Positions 44,393-55,661 of a stretch of 64,000 nucleotides of DNA are shown here, piece by piece. The translations under genes and the position numbers were made by a program. Position 1 is the first letter of the stretch; the number at the start of each line of letters is the position of its first letter. The notes beneath the pieces were generated by a model that was not told where the DNA came from, searched no databases, and saw only the letters and a program-made list of their open reading frames with translations. The DNA is taken from positions 2,501,368 to 2,565,367 of the forward strand of contig NW_025408678.1 of NCBI RefSeq assembly GCF_020360975.1, given 5' to 3'. This DNA is from Hirsutella rhossiliensis (lineage: Eukaryota; Ascomycota; Sordariomycetes; Hypocreales; Ophiocordycipitaceae).

Positions 44393-46411
44393 ATGCCGGC
44401 CGTCATGGAGGACCCGGCCGGCCCCACCATCCTCCGTGTCTCGGGCCAACCACCGTTCCCGGACCCCAGCAACCCGGGCCTGCCGGCTGACATTGTCCCT
44501 CGCCAGGTCACCCTCCGGGACCGGCAGACCGTCGCCACCATTGTGCCCTTTGCCTCGCGACACCAGTTGCCGCCCTCGCTGCTCGTCTACCTGTGCGACC
44601 AGCTCAACCGCGAGATTGACGGCGGCGACACGTACCCCATGATGGACCCCTTCAGCGTCGACGGCTTCGCCGACTACTGGTTCCAGTCGTTTGGCGCCGT
44701 CATGTTGCTGGGCAGCCTCGAAGGCGAGGGCGACGTGGCCGAGGGCCGCGACTGGGCCAAGGAGTGCCTCGGCAGCTTCTTCATCAAGCCCAACTACCCG
44801 GGCCGCAGCAGCCACGTGTGCAACGCCAGCTTCATCGTGACGGACGGGTCGCGCAATCGCGGCGTCGGGCGGCTCATGGGCGAGGCGTACCTGGACTGGG
44901 CGCCGCGGCTGTGCTACACGTACAGCGTCTTCAACCTCGTCTACGAGACCAACGTGGCGTCGTGCCGCATCTGGGACGCGCTGGGCTTCAAGCGCATCGG
45001 GCGCGTGCGCGCGTGCGGCAACCTGCGCAGTCACCCGGACCGGCTCATCGACGCCATCATCTACGGGCGCGACCTGGGGCCCGGCGACGGCGACGAGCTC
45101 GTCAGCGAGGAGCGCTTCGACAAGATCCGCTACTACCTCAAGTACGGCAAGTACCCCAACGGCGCCGACCGCGCCGAGAAAAGCAGGCTGCGCAGCGCCG
45201 CGACGCACTACAAGCTGCTCGACGGCGACAAGCTCATGCTCAAGGACAAGGAGGTCATTGCCGACCCCGTGCGCCAGTACGAGGTGGCCCGCAGCGTCCA
45301 CGCCATCCACCACGGCGGCATCAACAAGACGACGGCCACCATTGCCGACAAGTACCACTGGAGCCGCATCAAGGAGACGGTCAGCGACGTCATCCGCGCC
45401 TGCGCCGAGTGTAAGGAGCTCGGAAAGACGCCCAACCCGGGGGGGAGCCGGAAGGCGGCGGCCGGAGTTGGGTCGACGGATGGTGCTGCTGCGACGACAC
45501 GAGACGGACCGCCACTGCAACGGCAAGGCCAACATCAGCTGTATCAGCAGCAGCAGCAGCAGGTCGACGGCACCATGGCCGCGGCGGACCGCGTCCTGGC
45601 CCTGCAGCAGAGTCACAGCCTCCTGCCGGCACTGTCGCAGCCGAGCCCAGCGGCCAGCCCGAGCCCCTACGCCAACCCCAGCGACATCTCCGTCCTGGCA
45701 TCGTCCCACGACCTGGACGCGACCACCCAGCCGGCGTCCGGCTCGACGCTCCATGGCCATTCTCATCATCACCACGACATGCAGCCTCCTCCGCACCATA
45801 GTCCCATGCTCCAGGACCAGCCTCTCGGCCAGCACCAACGTCACCGCCATCACCACCACCACCACCATCACCAGACTTCCCCCGACGCCTCTCCTCCCGC
45901 TCATCATCCGCACCACCATCCCTCGGACCTGTACCAGCCCATCGACCCGCAGATCATCAACCAACCTCACCACCACCACCATCACCACCACCACCCCTCC
46001 GCCGCCACCGACCACCATCACCAGCAACAGCATCAGCAGCAGCCGCCGCCAGAAGACGACCCCTTCGACCACTACCCGCCGCACGCAGACTTCCAGGCCC
46101 TCCTCAGCGCGACCGACGTCGACGACGACATCGCTGTCGCCGGCCCGGCCGAGAGCGATGCCGCCGCCGCCGCAGCTGCCGCCGCAGCCGCAGCCGCAGC
46201 CGTGGACCGTGACCTGGAAATGCTCATCGAACAAGACGATGTCGACGAAAATGTCGCCGGCACCGGCGCCGGCCCCCACCAAGACGTGGACGGCGAGGCC
46301 ATGCAGGGGCTCGATGAAGCGCAGGGGTCGTCGTTCCGTAGGGCTGCCAGGGGCGAGAGGGGGCTGTACGACGACGACGACGATGTCGGCTTCGGCAGCC
46401 CGGGGGGGTGA
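44393..46411 (+). CDS. SPT10: SPT10-like GNAT acetyltransferase with integrase-type zinc finger
   Basis: A single exon of 672 aa. The GNAT fold covers residues ~35-225, with the acetyl-CoA loop in SRNRGVGRLMGEAYLDWA (153-170) and the motif B region VYETNVASCRIWDALGFKRI. It is followed by an HHCC zinc finger of the retroviral-integrase type at ~300-345: His303/307, then Cys337-x2-Cys340 in IRACAECKELG. This pairing of acetyltransferase and integrase-like finger is that of yeast Spt10, which activates core histone genes by binding their upstream elements. The C-terminal half is low complexity: Gln runs, two long His tracts (~482-500 and ~525-535), poly-Ala (~583-597) and acidic residues. The start at 44393 is the first in-frame ATG after stops. 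Orthology rests on domain order, not on a search. Confidence 0.82.
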   Translation: MPAVMEDPAGPTILRVSGQPPFPDPSNPGLPADIVPRQVTLRDRQTVATIVPFASRHQLPPSLLVYLCDQLNREIDGGDTYPMMDPFSVDGFADYWFQSFGAVMLLGSLEGEGDVAEGRDWAKECLGSFFIKPNYPGRSSHVCNASFIVTDGSRNRGVGRLMGEAYLDWAPRLCYTYSVFNLVYETNVASCRIWDALGFKRIGRVRACGNLRSHPDRLIDAIIYGRDLGPGDGDELVSEERFDKIRYYLKYGKYPNGADRAEKSRLRSAATHYKLLDGDKLMLKDKEVIADPVRQYEVARSVHAIHHGGINKTTATIADKYHWSRIKETVSDVIRACAECKELGKTPNPGGSRKAAAGVGSTDGAAATTRDGPPLQRQGQHQLYQQQQQQVDGTMAAADRVLALQQSHSLLPALSQPSPAASPSPYANPSDISVLASSHDLDATTQPASGSTLHGHSHHHHDMQPPPHHSPMLQDQPLGQHQRHRHHHHHHHHQTSPDASPPAHHPHHHPSDLYQPIDPQIINQPHHHHHHHHHPSAATDHHHQQQHQQQPPPEDDPFDHYPPHADFQALLSATDVDDDIAVAGPAESDAAAAAAAAAAAAAAVDRDLEMLIEQDDVDENVAGTGAGPHQDVDGEAMQGLDEAQGSSFRRAARGERGLYDDDDDVGFGSPGG

Positions 46412-47063
46412 GAGGCGGCTACGCGACGAGTGGCCCCCCCTTTTCATTGCACGATGCCGTGCATGCGTCGCACTGTATTATATTTTTCTCTTTTGCTTTT
46501 ATGCACAAGGGTAGATGGACGGCTGGGAATGAGCAGAGCAGAGAAGGTGGAGGGTGGGGTGTGTCATAGAAGAAGAGGGCGCAAGACTGACTTGTCGCTT
46601 GGACAAGTCATGGGCATCGTCATTCAGCTTTTGGTAGCGGGTCTAGATTCCATTTTCTTCTTGGGGGCGGCGGTGCGTGTTTGTTTCCGAGTGATGCGCC
46701 TGCGCCCTTGTTCTTGAAACTGGAAACTCATTCCTCGGCCTGGATGGATGGGGCAGTACAAAGGAATCAGCGTAATAGAGACACCACGGAACCACGTCTC
46801 CCGCCTCGCCTTGTACATCACTCCCGGTGCTGGACCTTTCCACCAGTATGGGCCCTTGCTGCGGTGTCGGTTGAGAATGGCATTCCAACCCTGGCGGCAT
46901 AGGTCGTCTCTGGGATATTCATGCAGATCCTCGATGGCCTCTTCTCGCCTCCCACCCCCTCTTCCAAACCGCCACCTATTTTCGTTCTTAACTTTTTTGT
47001 ATTCCTCTTGATATCTGTCACCTCTCCTCCAGCCCCCTCTACATCCGCGCACCCCCCCGACAC
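46412..47063. other. Convergent 3' intergenic region (SPT10-like / CCT7)
   Basis: 652 bp between converging genes; both 3' UTRs lie here. An open frame on the minus strand spans part of it but has no protein-like content. Confidence 0.55.
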
Positions 47064-48916
47064 TCACCGGCGCGGCATGCCCCGTCCCCGCCCCCTGACG
47101 GCCCGTTGGGCAGCCCCCGGCGGCAACTGGCCTGGCGCCTGGGGCTTGGCGCTCTCCTCGTTCTGGATGGTTTCGTCGACGCTGAGGATCAAGCAGCTGG
47201 CCTCGGTCGCAGCCTGGATGGCGTTGACCTTGATCAAGGCAGGCTCCCACACGAAGCGCTCCATCATGTCGGCCACGCCCTCGTTGTCGAAGTCGACGCC
47301 GGCCCAGGTGCGGCCCTTGCGGTGCTCGACGCGCAGCTTGTTGAGGATGTCGGTGGCGTCGAAGCCGGCGTTGTCGCACAGCTGCCTGGGGATGACCTCG
47401 AGGGCCTTGGCAAACGACTTAATGATGGCCTGTTGCTTGTGGGTGATTTTCTCGTCGGCGAAGCGGTGCAGGTACGCCGAAACCTCCATCTCGGCAGCGC
47501 CGCCGCCGCCGACAATGAGGTTGTTCTTGATGGCGCGCTTGACAATCATGATGGCGTCGTGCAGCGAGCGCTCCACCTCGGCAATGAATTGCTCAGCTCC
47601 GCCGCGCAGCACCAGTGTGCACGTCTTGGCCTCGGGGCACTCCTCGAAGAAGTTGAAACGCTCGCCGCCAATCTGGCGCTCCTCAAAGGTCCCGCAAGTG
47701 CCGAGGTGCTCGGGGAGGATATCCGAGCACGTCGACTGGACGGTGGCGCCGGCGGCCTGGACGACGCGCTCCATGTCCTCGGAGGCGACACGCCCGGCGC
47801 AGAAGATGTCCCGGTCGGCAAAGAACTGCGTGGCCAGGTCGCCAATAGGAAGCTTGCTCAAGACCACCTTTGCGCCCGTCTTTGAGACTGCCTCGAGCTT
47901 CTTGTAGATGATTTGCCACTCGGCGTCGACAATAGCCTGGTACTCGGAAACCTGCTCGACGCGAACCTCGGCGTTGTCCTTTTCGGCCTTGAGCTCGAGC
48001 TCAACGTTGAGGCAGACAATCTTTGGCTTCTTGAAGGACTTTGGTTGTTGCTCGAAGCCGGCGTAGGAAAAGGTTTTCTTGAAGGCGACACCGTTGACAA
48101 AGCGGGAGTCGGTCAGAGAACCACCGGGGATCTTTTTGATGCCGATGAGCTTTTCGTTGAGATCGTCCTGGTCGAGGGACAGGACAGCGTCGACGACCAC
48201 TGTGGAGCGCGACACACTAGTCAGTCTTTGCTGCGTTGTTGCGCGGAAAAGGGGGTGGTGAGTGTACTCTTTGTGAAAAACTCCGTGTTTCGCTTTATCA
48301 GCTTGCTGGTCATGGCGGTGGCGGCTAGCTTGGAGAGGGTTTCGCGGTGGTTGCCCTCGTCGGTGCTGACGGCGATTTCCTTGATCTTGTTGACGGCTAG
48401 CTGGGAGGCCCTCCTCAGACTCTTGATGATGATCTGAGAGCTGACGCCCTGCTCGACGTGGTCCTTGACCTCCTTGAGGATCTCGCCGGCGAGGACGACG
48501 ACCGAGGTGGTTCCGTCACCGACCTCGGCGTCCTGGGAGCGGGCAATGTCGACGAGGATGCGGGCGGCGGGGTGGACGATGTCGAGGAGCTGGAGGGGGG
48601 GCGTTAACGGCTTGTTTGGCTTGAGTGTCTGCGTTGGCAGCTACCTTCATGACGGTGGCGCCATCATTTGTGATTGTCTGCCTGCCATTCTCGTCGACCA
48701 TGAGCAGGTCGCCGCCATAGGGGCCCAGAGTGGGCTTGATGGTGGCCTGGACTGCTAAGCAGGCATTGATGTTGGAGACGACCTGGCCTTTGCCCTGGGA
48801 GGTGTCGGTTCCTGAATAACGAGTTGAGCGCGGAACAGTAAGAAGAAGTCAGAGAGGCGGAATGGCTTACCTTCTTTGAGGACAATGATGGTGGGTGCTT
48901 GGCCTCCGAACGACAT
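47064..48916 (-). CDS. CCT7: Chaperonin CCT/TRiC subunit eta
   Basis: Four exons, 48916-48871, 48811-48645, 48589-48268 and 48199-47064, give 556 aa. This is the eta subunit of the cytosolic chaperonin, a partner of CCT6 in the same ring. The N-terminus [20 protein letters not shown] and [20 protein letters not shown], then the ATPase motif [20 protein letters not shown] (GDGTT ~95-99), identify the subunit. The middle has [20 protein letters not shown], typical of eta, and the end is [11 protein letters not shown]. The third intron uses donor GTACAC and acceptor CACAG at 48200 and rebuilds [14 protein letters not shown] in frame. Confidence 0.95.
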
Positions 48917-49341
48917 GGTGGCTGGCGGCGATGGTGGCTCCTGGAGCGAACGCGTCGCCCAGGAGTCGGAATGCCTTGGAAGACGACGGGTGTGAGGGTT
49001 GACGGGAGGGGCCTATGCGTGGCTATTGCGCGCGAGAGATGGCGGGCGAGAGAGCGATGGCGTGTGGTTGATGCTCAGCATCGCATGTCGTCGTCGTCGA
49101 AATGGCAGCTCTCGAAAAATGTTGCTGGTGCACGGGCCACGGTCGCGGCCTGCTGTATAGGTACCTTTAGTCCCCTTCAGAGCGCCCACTGCCCAAGTAT
49201 CTCTACTTTCCCGTGTTCCCGGACAGGCGATAAGATGAAGCCCCCACCATGGCCGATAAGGTACGTCTTCGCAAGTATCTCGAAGACTCGAAGAGAGAGG
49301 GAACCAAGAGATTCACGAAGCCAGAGGAAAAGAAAACGATG
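48917..49341. other. Intergenic: CCT7 promoter and ankyrin-gene 3' region
   Basis: 425 bp between minus-strand genes. No clear heat-shock element was found, in contrast to the CCT6 promoter. No gene is supported. Confidence 0.55.
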
Positions 49342-49888
49342 TCACAATGCCTCCGCAGGCGCCGCCTTTGCCCGACCCGGCGCCGCCTCCATCCTGGCCC
49401 TCCACTTGCCGCCCTGGTTGAACGTCTCGACGCACTGCAGGGCGCTGGGGCTGCCGTGCTCGGGATCCGCGCCGCCCTCGAGCAAAGCCTGCGGCTGTCA
49501 GTCTCTTGGCCGGCCCCTCGTCCTCTCAGGCGCGCCCACGGACCTCTATGACGGCCTCTTCGTTCTTGAAGACGGCGCCGGCGAGGGGACTCTGGCCCCT
49601 GTCGTTGAGCCGGTTCGGGTCTGCGCCGTGCTCCATGAGGAGCCTGACCAGGTCGGCGTGGCCATGGTATGCGGCCAGCATGAGCTGCCACGGGGTGAGC
49701 ACGGGAGAGACGGAAAACAAGAGCCTTCTTCGCACCAGAGTATCGCCCTTTTCATTCCTCATGTTGGGCGGCAGGCCGGCCGGCAGAGCTTGTTGGAAGA
49801 CGGGCAGGTCGCCTCGTCTGGCCGCGTCGTACATCCTGGCGGCCAGGGCAAGGACCTCGGGAGAGAGCGAGCTCGAGGCGCCGTCCAT
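49342..49888 (-). CDS. Small ankyrin-repeat protein
   Basis: Three exons, 49888-49736, 49684-49544 and 49488-49342, give 146 aa. It has three ankyrin repeats: NEKGDTLLMLAAYHGHADLV, then LLMEHGADPNRLNDRGQSPL and KNEEAVIEALLEGGADPEHG. They are preceded by a short helical cap (SPEVLALAARMYDAARRGDL) and followed by a basic tail. Proteins of this size and layout are widespread in ascomycetes but have no assigned function. All three exons are multiples of three, so each joint is phase 0. The leader contains a GATGGC/GATGAT repeat 26-86 bp upstream of the start. Confidence 0.85.
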
Positions 49889-51121
49889 GGCACGCTTCGT
49901 CTACTGCACCAGCGACGGCGATGATGGCGATGGCGATGATGGTGATGGCGATGATGGTGATGATGATGAATGGCGCTTCCTCTTCTCCGACTCGCGAGGT
50001 GACGCGGCGGGGGCCGGCGGGGCTGGTGGTCTTGCCGAGCACACATGCTCTAGGGCTCCCGCCATTCAACACACTCGTCTGCTTTGCCTAGCCATACATT
50101 TTCTCTCTTGATTTACTCGGCCAGTGATTCCAAGTATGAAATACGCACGAAGACAGGCATCATGCCCGACCCCCCCCTTCATTATGCGTTCAACCCCAGG
50201 ACCCTTTCCCTTTCGCATCACCCATTCGAATAACACGCCGTCCGCCCCTGTGCTCAAAAGTCGGCCGTGCCGTCTCCTTCGCTGCCAATCTCGGGCACCG
50301 TCGGCCGTGGCGGATCTGGAGGCTGGGGCATCTCGGGGCGGTGGAGCAGCGTCGCCCAGGAACGAGTAGACGTCCTGATGGCCGGAGAATCCATTGTCTT
50401 GTGTGGCTTTTCAGTGGTTTGCATTGAGTTCTTGGTGCTTATTTCCTTTGTCTGCTTTCTTGTTTTGGTATTCTTTCGTGTTGATGTATATGAGTCTGGA
50501 GATACTGACGGGAGCTTCAGATCCTGCGCTGCCGTGATATAGATATATATACAGATTCTTATATTATGAAGCATACACATGTGCGTACACAGTCGTCATT
50601 GCCCCGCGCTGCAGGGGAGCAATATTGACGTCAGGCTGTGAAACCTGGTTCCATGTCCCCGTTCTCTTCTCCCTTCTCTAGTCCCCTTGCAGCCACTCCT
50701 CCCGAAATCCCCTCGGTGGCACCACGTCGAGGCCTCTCCCGATCCGAGGCCCGGGAGCTGGCTGGACATGAATCTCGTTGCGTTGGCTGTCGTGCGAATC
50801 GAGATTCGCTTGTGCGCGACGTCGCCGACTCTCCTCCATTCGCCGAGGGCAAGTCGAGGTAGTGTAGGATCTAGAATGCGTGAGACTCCATGTCCGCCGA
50901 CTCCATGCCCCCAGTCTTTCTTTTCCCGTCTGAATCTTCGGTCTAGACTCGACGGAGCCGAGGCCTGCCTCTAGCCCTCGAAAGCAATGTCTGCTTTAAC
51001 TGGTTCATAAGCCCGATTACTTCCTCCACCTTCCGACTCTTCTCTCCTTTCTTTTGATTAAAGCGATGCTCATTACGCCCTGTATCAAGACACCATGTAC
51101 TACATGCATCTACTCGTCGGG
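49889..51121. other. Intergenic: ankyrin-gene promoter and transporter 3' region
   Basis: 1.2 kb between minus-strand genes. The only structured element is the GAT-rich repeat at 49914-49973. Short open frames elsewhere have no recognisable content. Confidence 0.55.
49914..49973. repeat. GATGGC/GATGAT minisatellite
   Basis: About ten imperfect 6-bp units (GATGGC, GATGAT, GGTGAT) just upstream of the ankyrin protein start, so probably in its 5' leader. Confidence 0.85.
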
Positions 51122-52774
51122 CTAAATCCTCTCCGCCCTGAAGCCCGCCTGGATGTATCTCGCAACACCATAGACAATGGACCCGGCAAGCATGGTGAAG
51201 CCGCAGAAGAGCTGCAGACCGAGAAAGTTGCCGTTCTGGGCCGCAACGATGCTCCCGCCAATGGGGCTTCCGGTCAGGGCGCCGAGCGACTGGATGGCAA
51301 AGGCAGTGCCGACGCGGGTGCCGATCTGGCGAATGTCGGAGATCTGGGCGATGAGGGTTGGGGAGAGCGAGATGAAGCCGCCCGATGAGAAGCCAAAGAT
51401 GACCATGAAGACGACTATGCCGGCCGAGTTCTTGATGGGCGCCCAGATGACGAGGCAGAAGAGGGCTGAAGTGAAGGTGATGAGGATCATGACATTGTAG
51501 CGGCCGAGCTTGTCGGCGGCAATTCCGGGGACGATGCGGCCAAAGATGCTGTCTGCTGTCAGTTTTATTCTCCCCCGCCAAGAAAGAGGGCAGATCCACG
51601 ACTCACCTCGCGGCACTCATGATGGGCAGCAGATACGGAACAAGAGACGGGGACATGCCGATGGATTCGGCCTGGAGCAGGGCATAGTTAAAGGGCAAGA
51701 ACATGCCCCACATGAAGAGAAACTGGGCGAAGGTGGTGACGGCCATGCGGACGTCCTTGAGGCTGTCGACATATTCGATCAGGTGGAAGGGCCGCGGGCG
51801 AGGGGCCAACCTCGACCTGACGGTTAGGCATGCAAAGATGAGGAGGACGAGGAAGATAAAGGCCATGGTGCGCATCATCCAGGGGAAGCCGATGCTGTCG
51901 ATGAGCTTGGTCATCATGATGGGCAGGACGACGCCGCCGACAGACGAGCCCGACACCATGATGCCAAAGGCGGCGGCGCGGCGGCGGGAGAACCAGGTGA
52001 CGAGGCACGACATGCAGCAGTTGAAGACGGCGCTGGAGCCGGCGGCGCCGACGATGGCCTGCGACAGGAAGAATTGGTAGTAGGTGCTCGACAGCGACAC
52101 CATCATGAGGCCGAAGACGTAGGCGAGGGAACCGCCCCAGAGCATCCAGCGCGGGCCGTAGTTGTCGAAGAGACGGCCAAACTGATCATTGTCAGAAGAG
52201 TGCGGCATACCAAGAGGGGAAGGGAGAGAGGGAGAGAGGGAGAGAGGGAGAGAGGGAGAGAGGAGAGAGGAGAGAGGGAGGGGCCACATACTACCGTGCC
52301 GCAAAAGATCATCATAAAGACTTGGACGGACATGATCCAGCTGACTGTCGAGCTGCTGTAGTCGCGCAGCGGGCCGGCGACGTAGTACTTCTCAAAGACG
52401 CCGAGGCAGTTGATGAGGCCGAAGGTGCAGAAGAGGGCGCACCAGCCGCCGGCGACCACGAGCCACGCCGCGGCCCCGCCGTCGGGGAAGTCGCCGGGCC
52501 CGGCGGCTTGCGGGGGCCCGGCCTCGGGCTTGGCATCGGCGGACATGTCCCGGCGGCGGCCTCGCTCCATGTCGGCGCCGCCGTCGCTGTTCTTGTCGTC
52601 GCCAAGCGTGGCCGGATCGGGACCGAGGTGCATGCCAGCCGCCTCGGCAGTTGCCGTTGCCTCATCCTCCGTCGTGTTGGTCGTTGAGCGAACAAGAGTG
52701 TCTGAGGTGCCGTCGTGCTTCTCATAGAGGCTGCCTGACGACGAGGAATGGGATGGTGCCGCCGAGTTTGCCAT
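51122..52774 (-). CDS. MFS monocarboxylate-porter-type transporter
   Basis: Three exons, 52774-52292, 52181-51607 and 51548-51122, give 494 aa. A disordered N-terminal tail of about 95 residues (Ser/Thr- and acidic-rich) precedes the conserved [20 protein letters not shown] entry to TM1, the signature of the monocarboxylate porter family. Other marks are [17 protein letters not shown] in the TM2-3 loop, [20 protein letters not shown], and [19 protein letters not shown] after the second intron. Twelve membrane segments are expected. Relatives include yeast Mch proteins (riboflavin and unknown substrates), so the substrate is not assigned. The first intron carries an AGAGGG repeat; donor GTATGT at 52291 was preferred over GTAGTA at 52294. 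Confidence 0.88.
52214..52281. repeat. GGGAGA repeat inside intron 1 of the MFS gene
   Basis: An imperfect 6-8-bp purine repeat fills more than half of the 110-nt intron. On the coding strand it is a CT-rich tract, which takes the place of the usual pyrimidine stretch before the acceptor. Confidence 0.9.
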
Positions 52775-54183
52775 GGTGGGCTACCTTTGCCGATCCTCTT
52801 TCCTTTGAAATCTCCCTTGTCTGCTTCTCTCTCTCCTCCTCCGCCTCGTATTTCCAGGACTATATCCGGCAGCGGCGGCAGCAGGGCGGAGTGGCTGGCC
52901 AGCGACGCCTTCGTCCGGTCTCAGTCGAGGCAGGACAAGCCAATGACGACGGGGAGTTGGCGGTATTGCTCGGCAATGACTGGGATGAAGAACAAGAGAC
53001 AGAGCCGAAGAAGAGCAGGGGTCGAGGGTGCTTCTGGATAATTCGCTGGTCCCAACGCCCGTGGCACAGAGAAGATTCAGGCAGTTTGGGCTTGCCGAGT
53101 CGATGGAGTTACGCAGGGGGCCAAGGGAAAGGAAGGAAGAACGGAAGGAAGGAAGACTACGGATATACCCTCCACAGACCACGGACTTAAAACAAGAGTT
53201 AAATACTCAACGTCCAAGAGCAGCTGTGCCTTACACGGACCTGCCGAGTCTCCACCACGCTCGGTCTCCGAGTAGCCTTGTTAGTGTCAGAAGGCGCGAG
53301 ACGGCGCCGCTCCGTATCATGACGAACCGACTATTCCATAAAACCCCTATCCCACAAAACCCTTATTCCACCTAGAGAGAATGGAAGCAGAGAGCTGCGT
53401 GGGGCCGCCACGTGTGGTGCGGGTTCGGCAGTGGGCTTCGGATTTATCCATCCTGGCGCGAGTCTAACAAGGGCTGTTGTCGCTGTTGTCCCTTTCCCCC
53501 ATCTCTTTCCATCCATCAAAGAACATGTACATACATGCAGTATCCAACACGATTCGTGCAGGGCCGGATACGAACGAGGGCAGTGAAGCGTCTTGGAAAG
53601 CAAAGCGCCCTCGTATGATCTGCAAACGGCAACGCGGGCGGCGGCAACCCAGCCATGTTTCAAGTCCACTGCCCTGTAACAAATGCAAAATAGGGCCTGA
53701 GGCGGCGCTAAACGAAACTCAAAGCCCTGGGCTGGAGACTAGTAGGCTGTCGTGGAACGGGGGCACGCCCAGCTGTGTGTGTTTTGGGGGCTATTTGACT
53801 TTCGGTCAGTGTTGCGCAGCGCCCCCTGCCGCTACCGCCTATCACTCGGAGACCTGCCGGCCCCTGGCCTTCAGGCTAGGCTGATGCAGGGATCTTCAGC
53901 CTCTAGCCGCCGACGGCCCGGGACTCGCGTCGTCTCGGCTCCGAGCCGTCGCCCTTCGCGCCCGCGAAGAGGCCTGTAGCCCGTGAATCGGCCTACGACC
54001 CGTGGCCGAGGGGGCCGTTGTCCAAGTCAGCAATCGTGCCTTTCTCTCCCCTTGCGAGACGAATCCGTGTTTTCATCTCGGCTATACGAGCAAGGCCCAA
54101 CGCTTCGTCGTCAGAGTAAGCTAATGTACAATACACGTGCAGGGCATCAGGGGGGGCATCAAGCGGCCTTGCATCCAAGGCAG
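52775..54183. other. Intergenic: transporter promoter and AIM24 3' region
   Basis: 1.4 kb between minus-strand genes. A GGAA-type purine repeat occurs near 53124-53158. Short open frames on both strands have no recognisable domain. No gene is supported. Confidence 0.55.
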
Positions 54184-55661
54184 TCACCGCATGAATTCCT
54201 TCAGGTCCTTGGCATCCTCAAACGCCACCTTGCCGTCTCTGTTGACACACGCCACGTGTAGAGCGCTGGGGGCCTGCTCCGCCGTCGCCCCTGACTCTTG
54301 TCCGCCTTCTTGCCGCTGCCCGGGAGGCTCCAGGGCCGCGGGCCTGGGCCTGGCCGGCGCTTCGGCAATCTCGTTGACCTGCTCCTGGGAGAGCACGTCG
54401 GCCACGCGCACGCCGCGGCTCGACATGATGATGGTCGTTGGCCCCTTAAACCGCAGGAAGAGCCGGTCTCCGCATATCGTGCGCCGCGCCGTCGTCCGCA
54501 GATTCCACCACGCCCGGGCCAGGAACTTGTACGTGTCCGTCTTGCGCAGGTTGCGCATCAGGTCCGTCTCGGGGATCCACGACGTCAGCGACGGGACCTG
54601 GAGCCGCAGGGTCGAGCTCTTGAACCGAAAGGGCTGCGGCCGGTCCCTTGAGACCGAGTAGGCCACGACGCTGCCGGGATGCAGCGCCATTTCCTCGCCC
54701 TCGGCCAGGGTCAGCTGGTAAATCTGGCCCGGCGCCGAGAGGGCCGCCAGCCCGCGCCCCGTCACATGCGTGCTGCCCCAGTGGGCGACGGATAGCTGTC
54801 TCTGGATGCGGGACGAAAGCGAGAGCGTGTGCCCGGTCCAGGCCAGCAGGGCGTTGCGTTGCGACACGATCCAATCCGTCGTTCCGTCGAGATGCAGGAC
54901 GCTAAAGGTCGTCGTCGGTGACTTTGTCGCGATGAGGGCGGTAATGGGGGACGTTGCGGATATCCGCTGGTACAGGAATGGGACGCCCAACGGGGCCCGC
55001 GTAAGGGGGTTCAGCAACGACAGCGTCGACCGTGCCTAGTAGGGAAACAAGTCTGTCAGTCCGAGTAGGTCTTTTCGTTGACTTCCTTTGCATCTTTTCT
55101 TCCTGCCGCATCCGCCACGCCCTCCACTCGCACTCACATTGTCCGGTTGCCCGGCCACGGCCACGAGCGTGCCCCTCCGAGTGTAGAGCTTCTGCGACGC
55201 CGAGAGAGTAACGGAGAGGAGCGAGTACGGGGAGCCGAGGACCTCGAACCGAGCATCTGGGGAAGCCGAAGCGTCAGCCGCATGCATCACCCTCACGGAC
55301 GTCGCCGCTGCATACCAGCCGTGCTCCTCGGCGCCGCCGTCGACGTGCCAAAGGCGTCCATGCCAGCCCGCGCGGCATCGGTGCTCGGCGCGGCACTGAT
55401 CTGTATGCCTCTGCATAGCCGGCACACGTATGTCGTCGTCCAAGGCTGCCGAGGCCGCAGTCGCCGCGCCGTGCTCAGCAGCAGCGGCGAAGACGGGCCG
55501 CGCATCGTGCTGCTGCTCCTGGGCAAAAGGCTGTCGCGACGGGTTGCCCTTGTCCAGCACCTCTCTTCTTTGATCTTCCCCCAGTGCGGTCTCCCAGTGC
55601 GGGAAGAAAAGTGCCGGCTCGAGATGGTGACCGACTCGGGTCGTGCAATTCTGCGCGACAT
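54184..55661 (-). CDS. AIM24: Mitochondrial AIM24-family protein
   Basis: Three exons, 55661-55316, 55256-55138 and 55035-54184, give 438 aa. Aim24 is a mitochondrial inner-membrane protein that supports MICOS and respiratory complex assembly; it has the TRAP-like double beta-barrel fold. The first exon is Arg/Ser-rich without acids at its start ([20 protein letters not shown]), a good import signal. The conserved body is [78 protein letters not shown] and [20 protein letters not shown]. Splice joints all keep frame. The exon 1 start is the least certain part. This is the last intact gene before the AT-rich block. Confidence 0.9.

Noticed and set aside
44279..46447. A 722-codon open frame on the minus strand
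   Set aside because: It is exactly antisense to the SPT10-like gene and its protein is a shadow of repeat-rich, GC-rich codons (long Val/Gly runs), with no domain. The plus-strand frame has a clear GNAT domain and zinc finger.
47106..47885. A 259-codon plus-strand frame opposite CCT7
   Set aside because: It is antisense to a highly conserved chaperonin subunit and has no domain of its own.
52775..54183. Short frames in the gap upstream of the monocarboxylate-porter-type gene
   Set aside because: None has protein-like composition or domain similarity.
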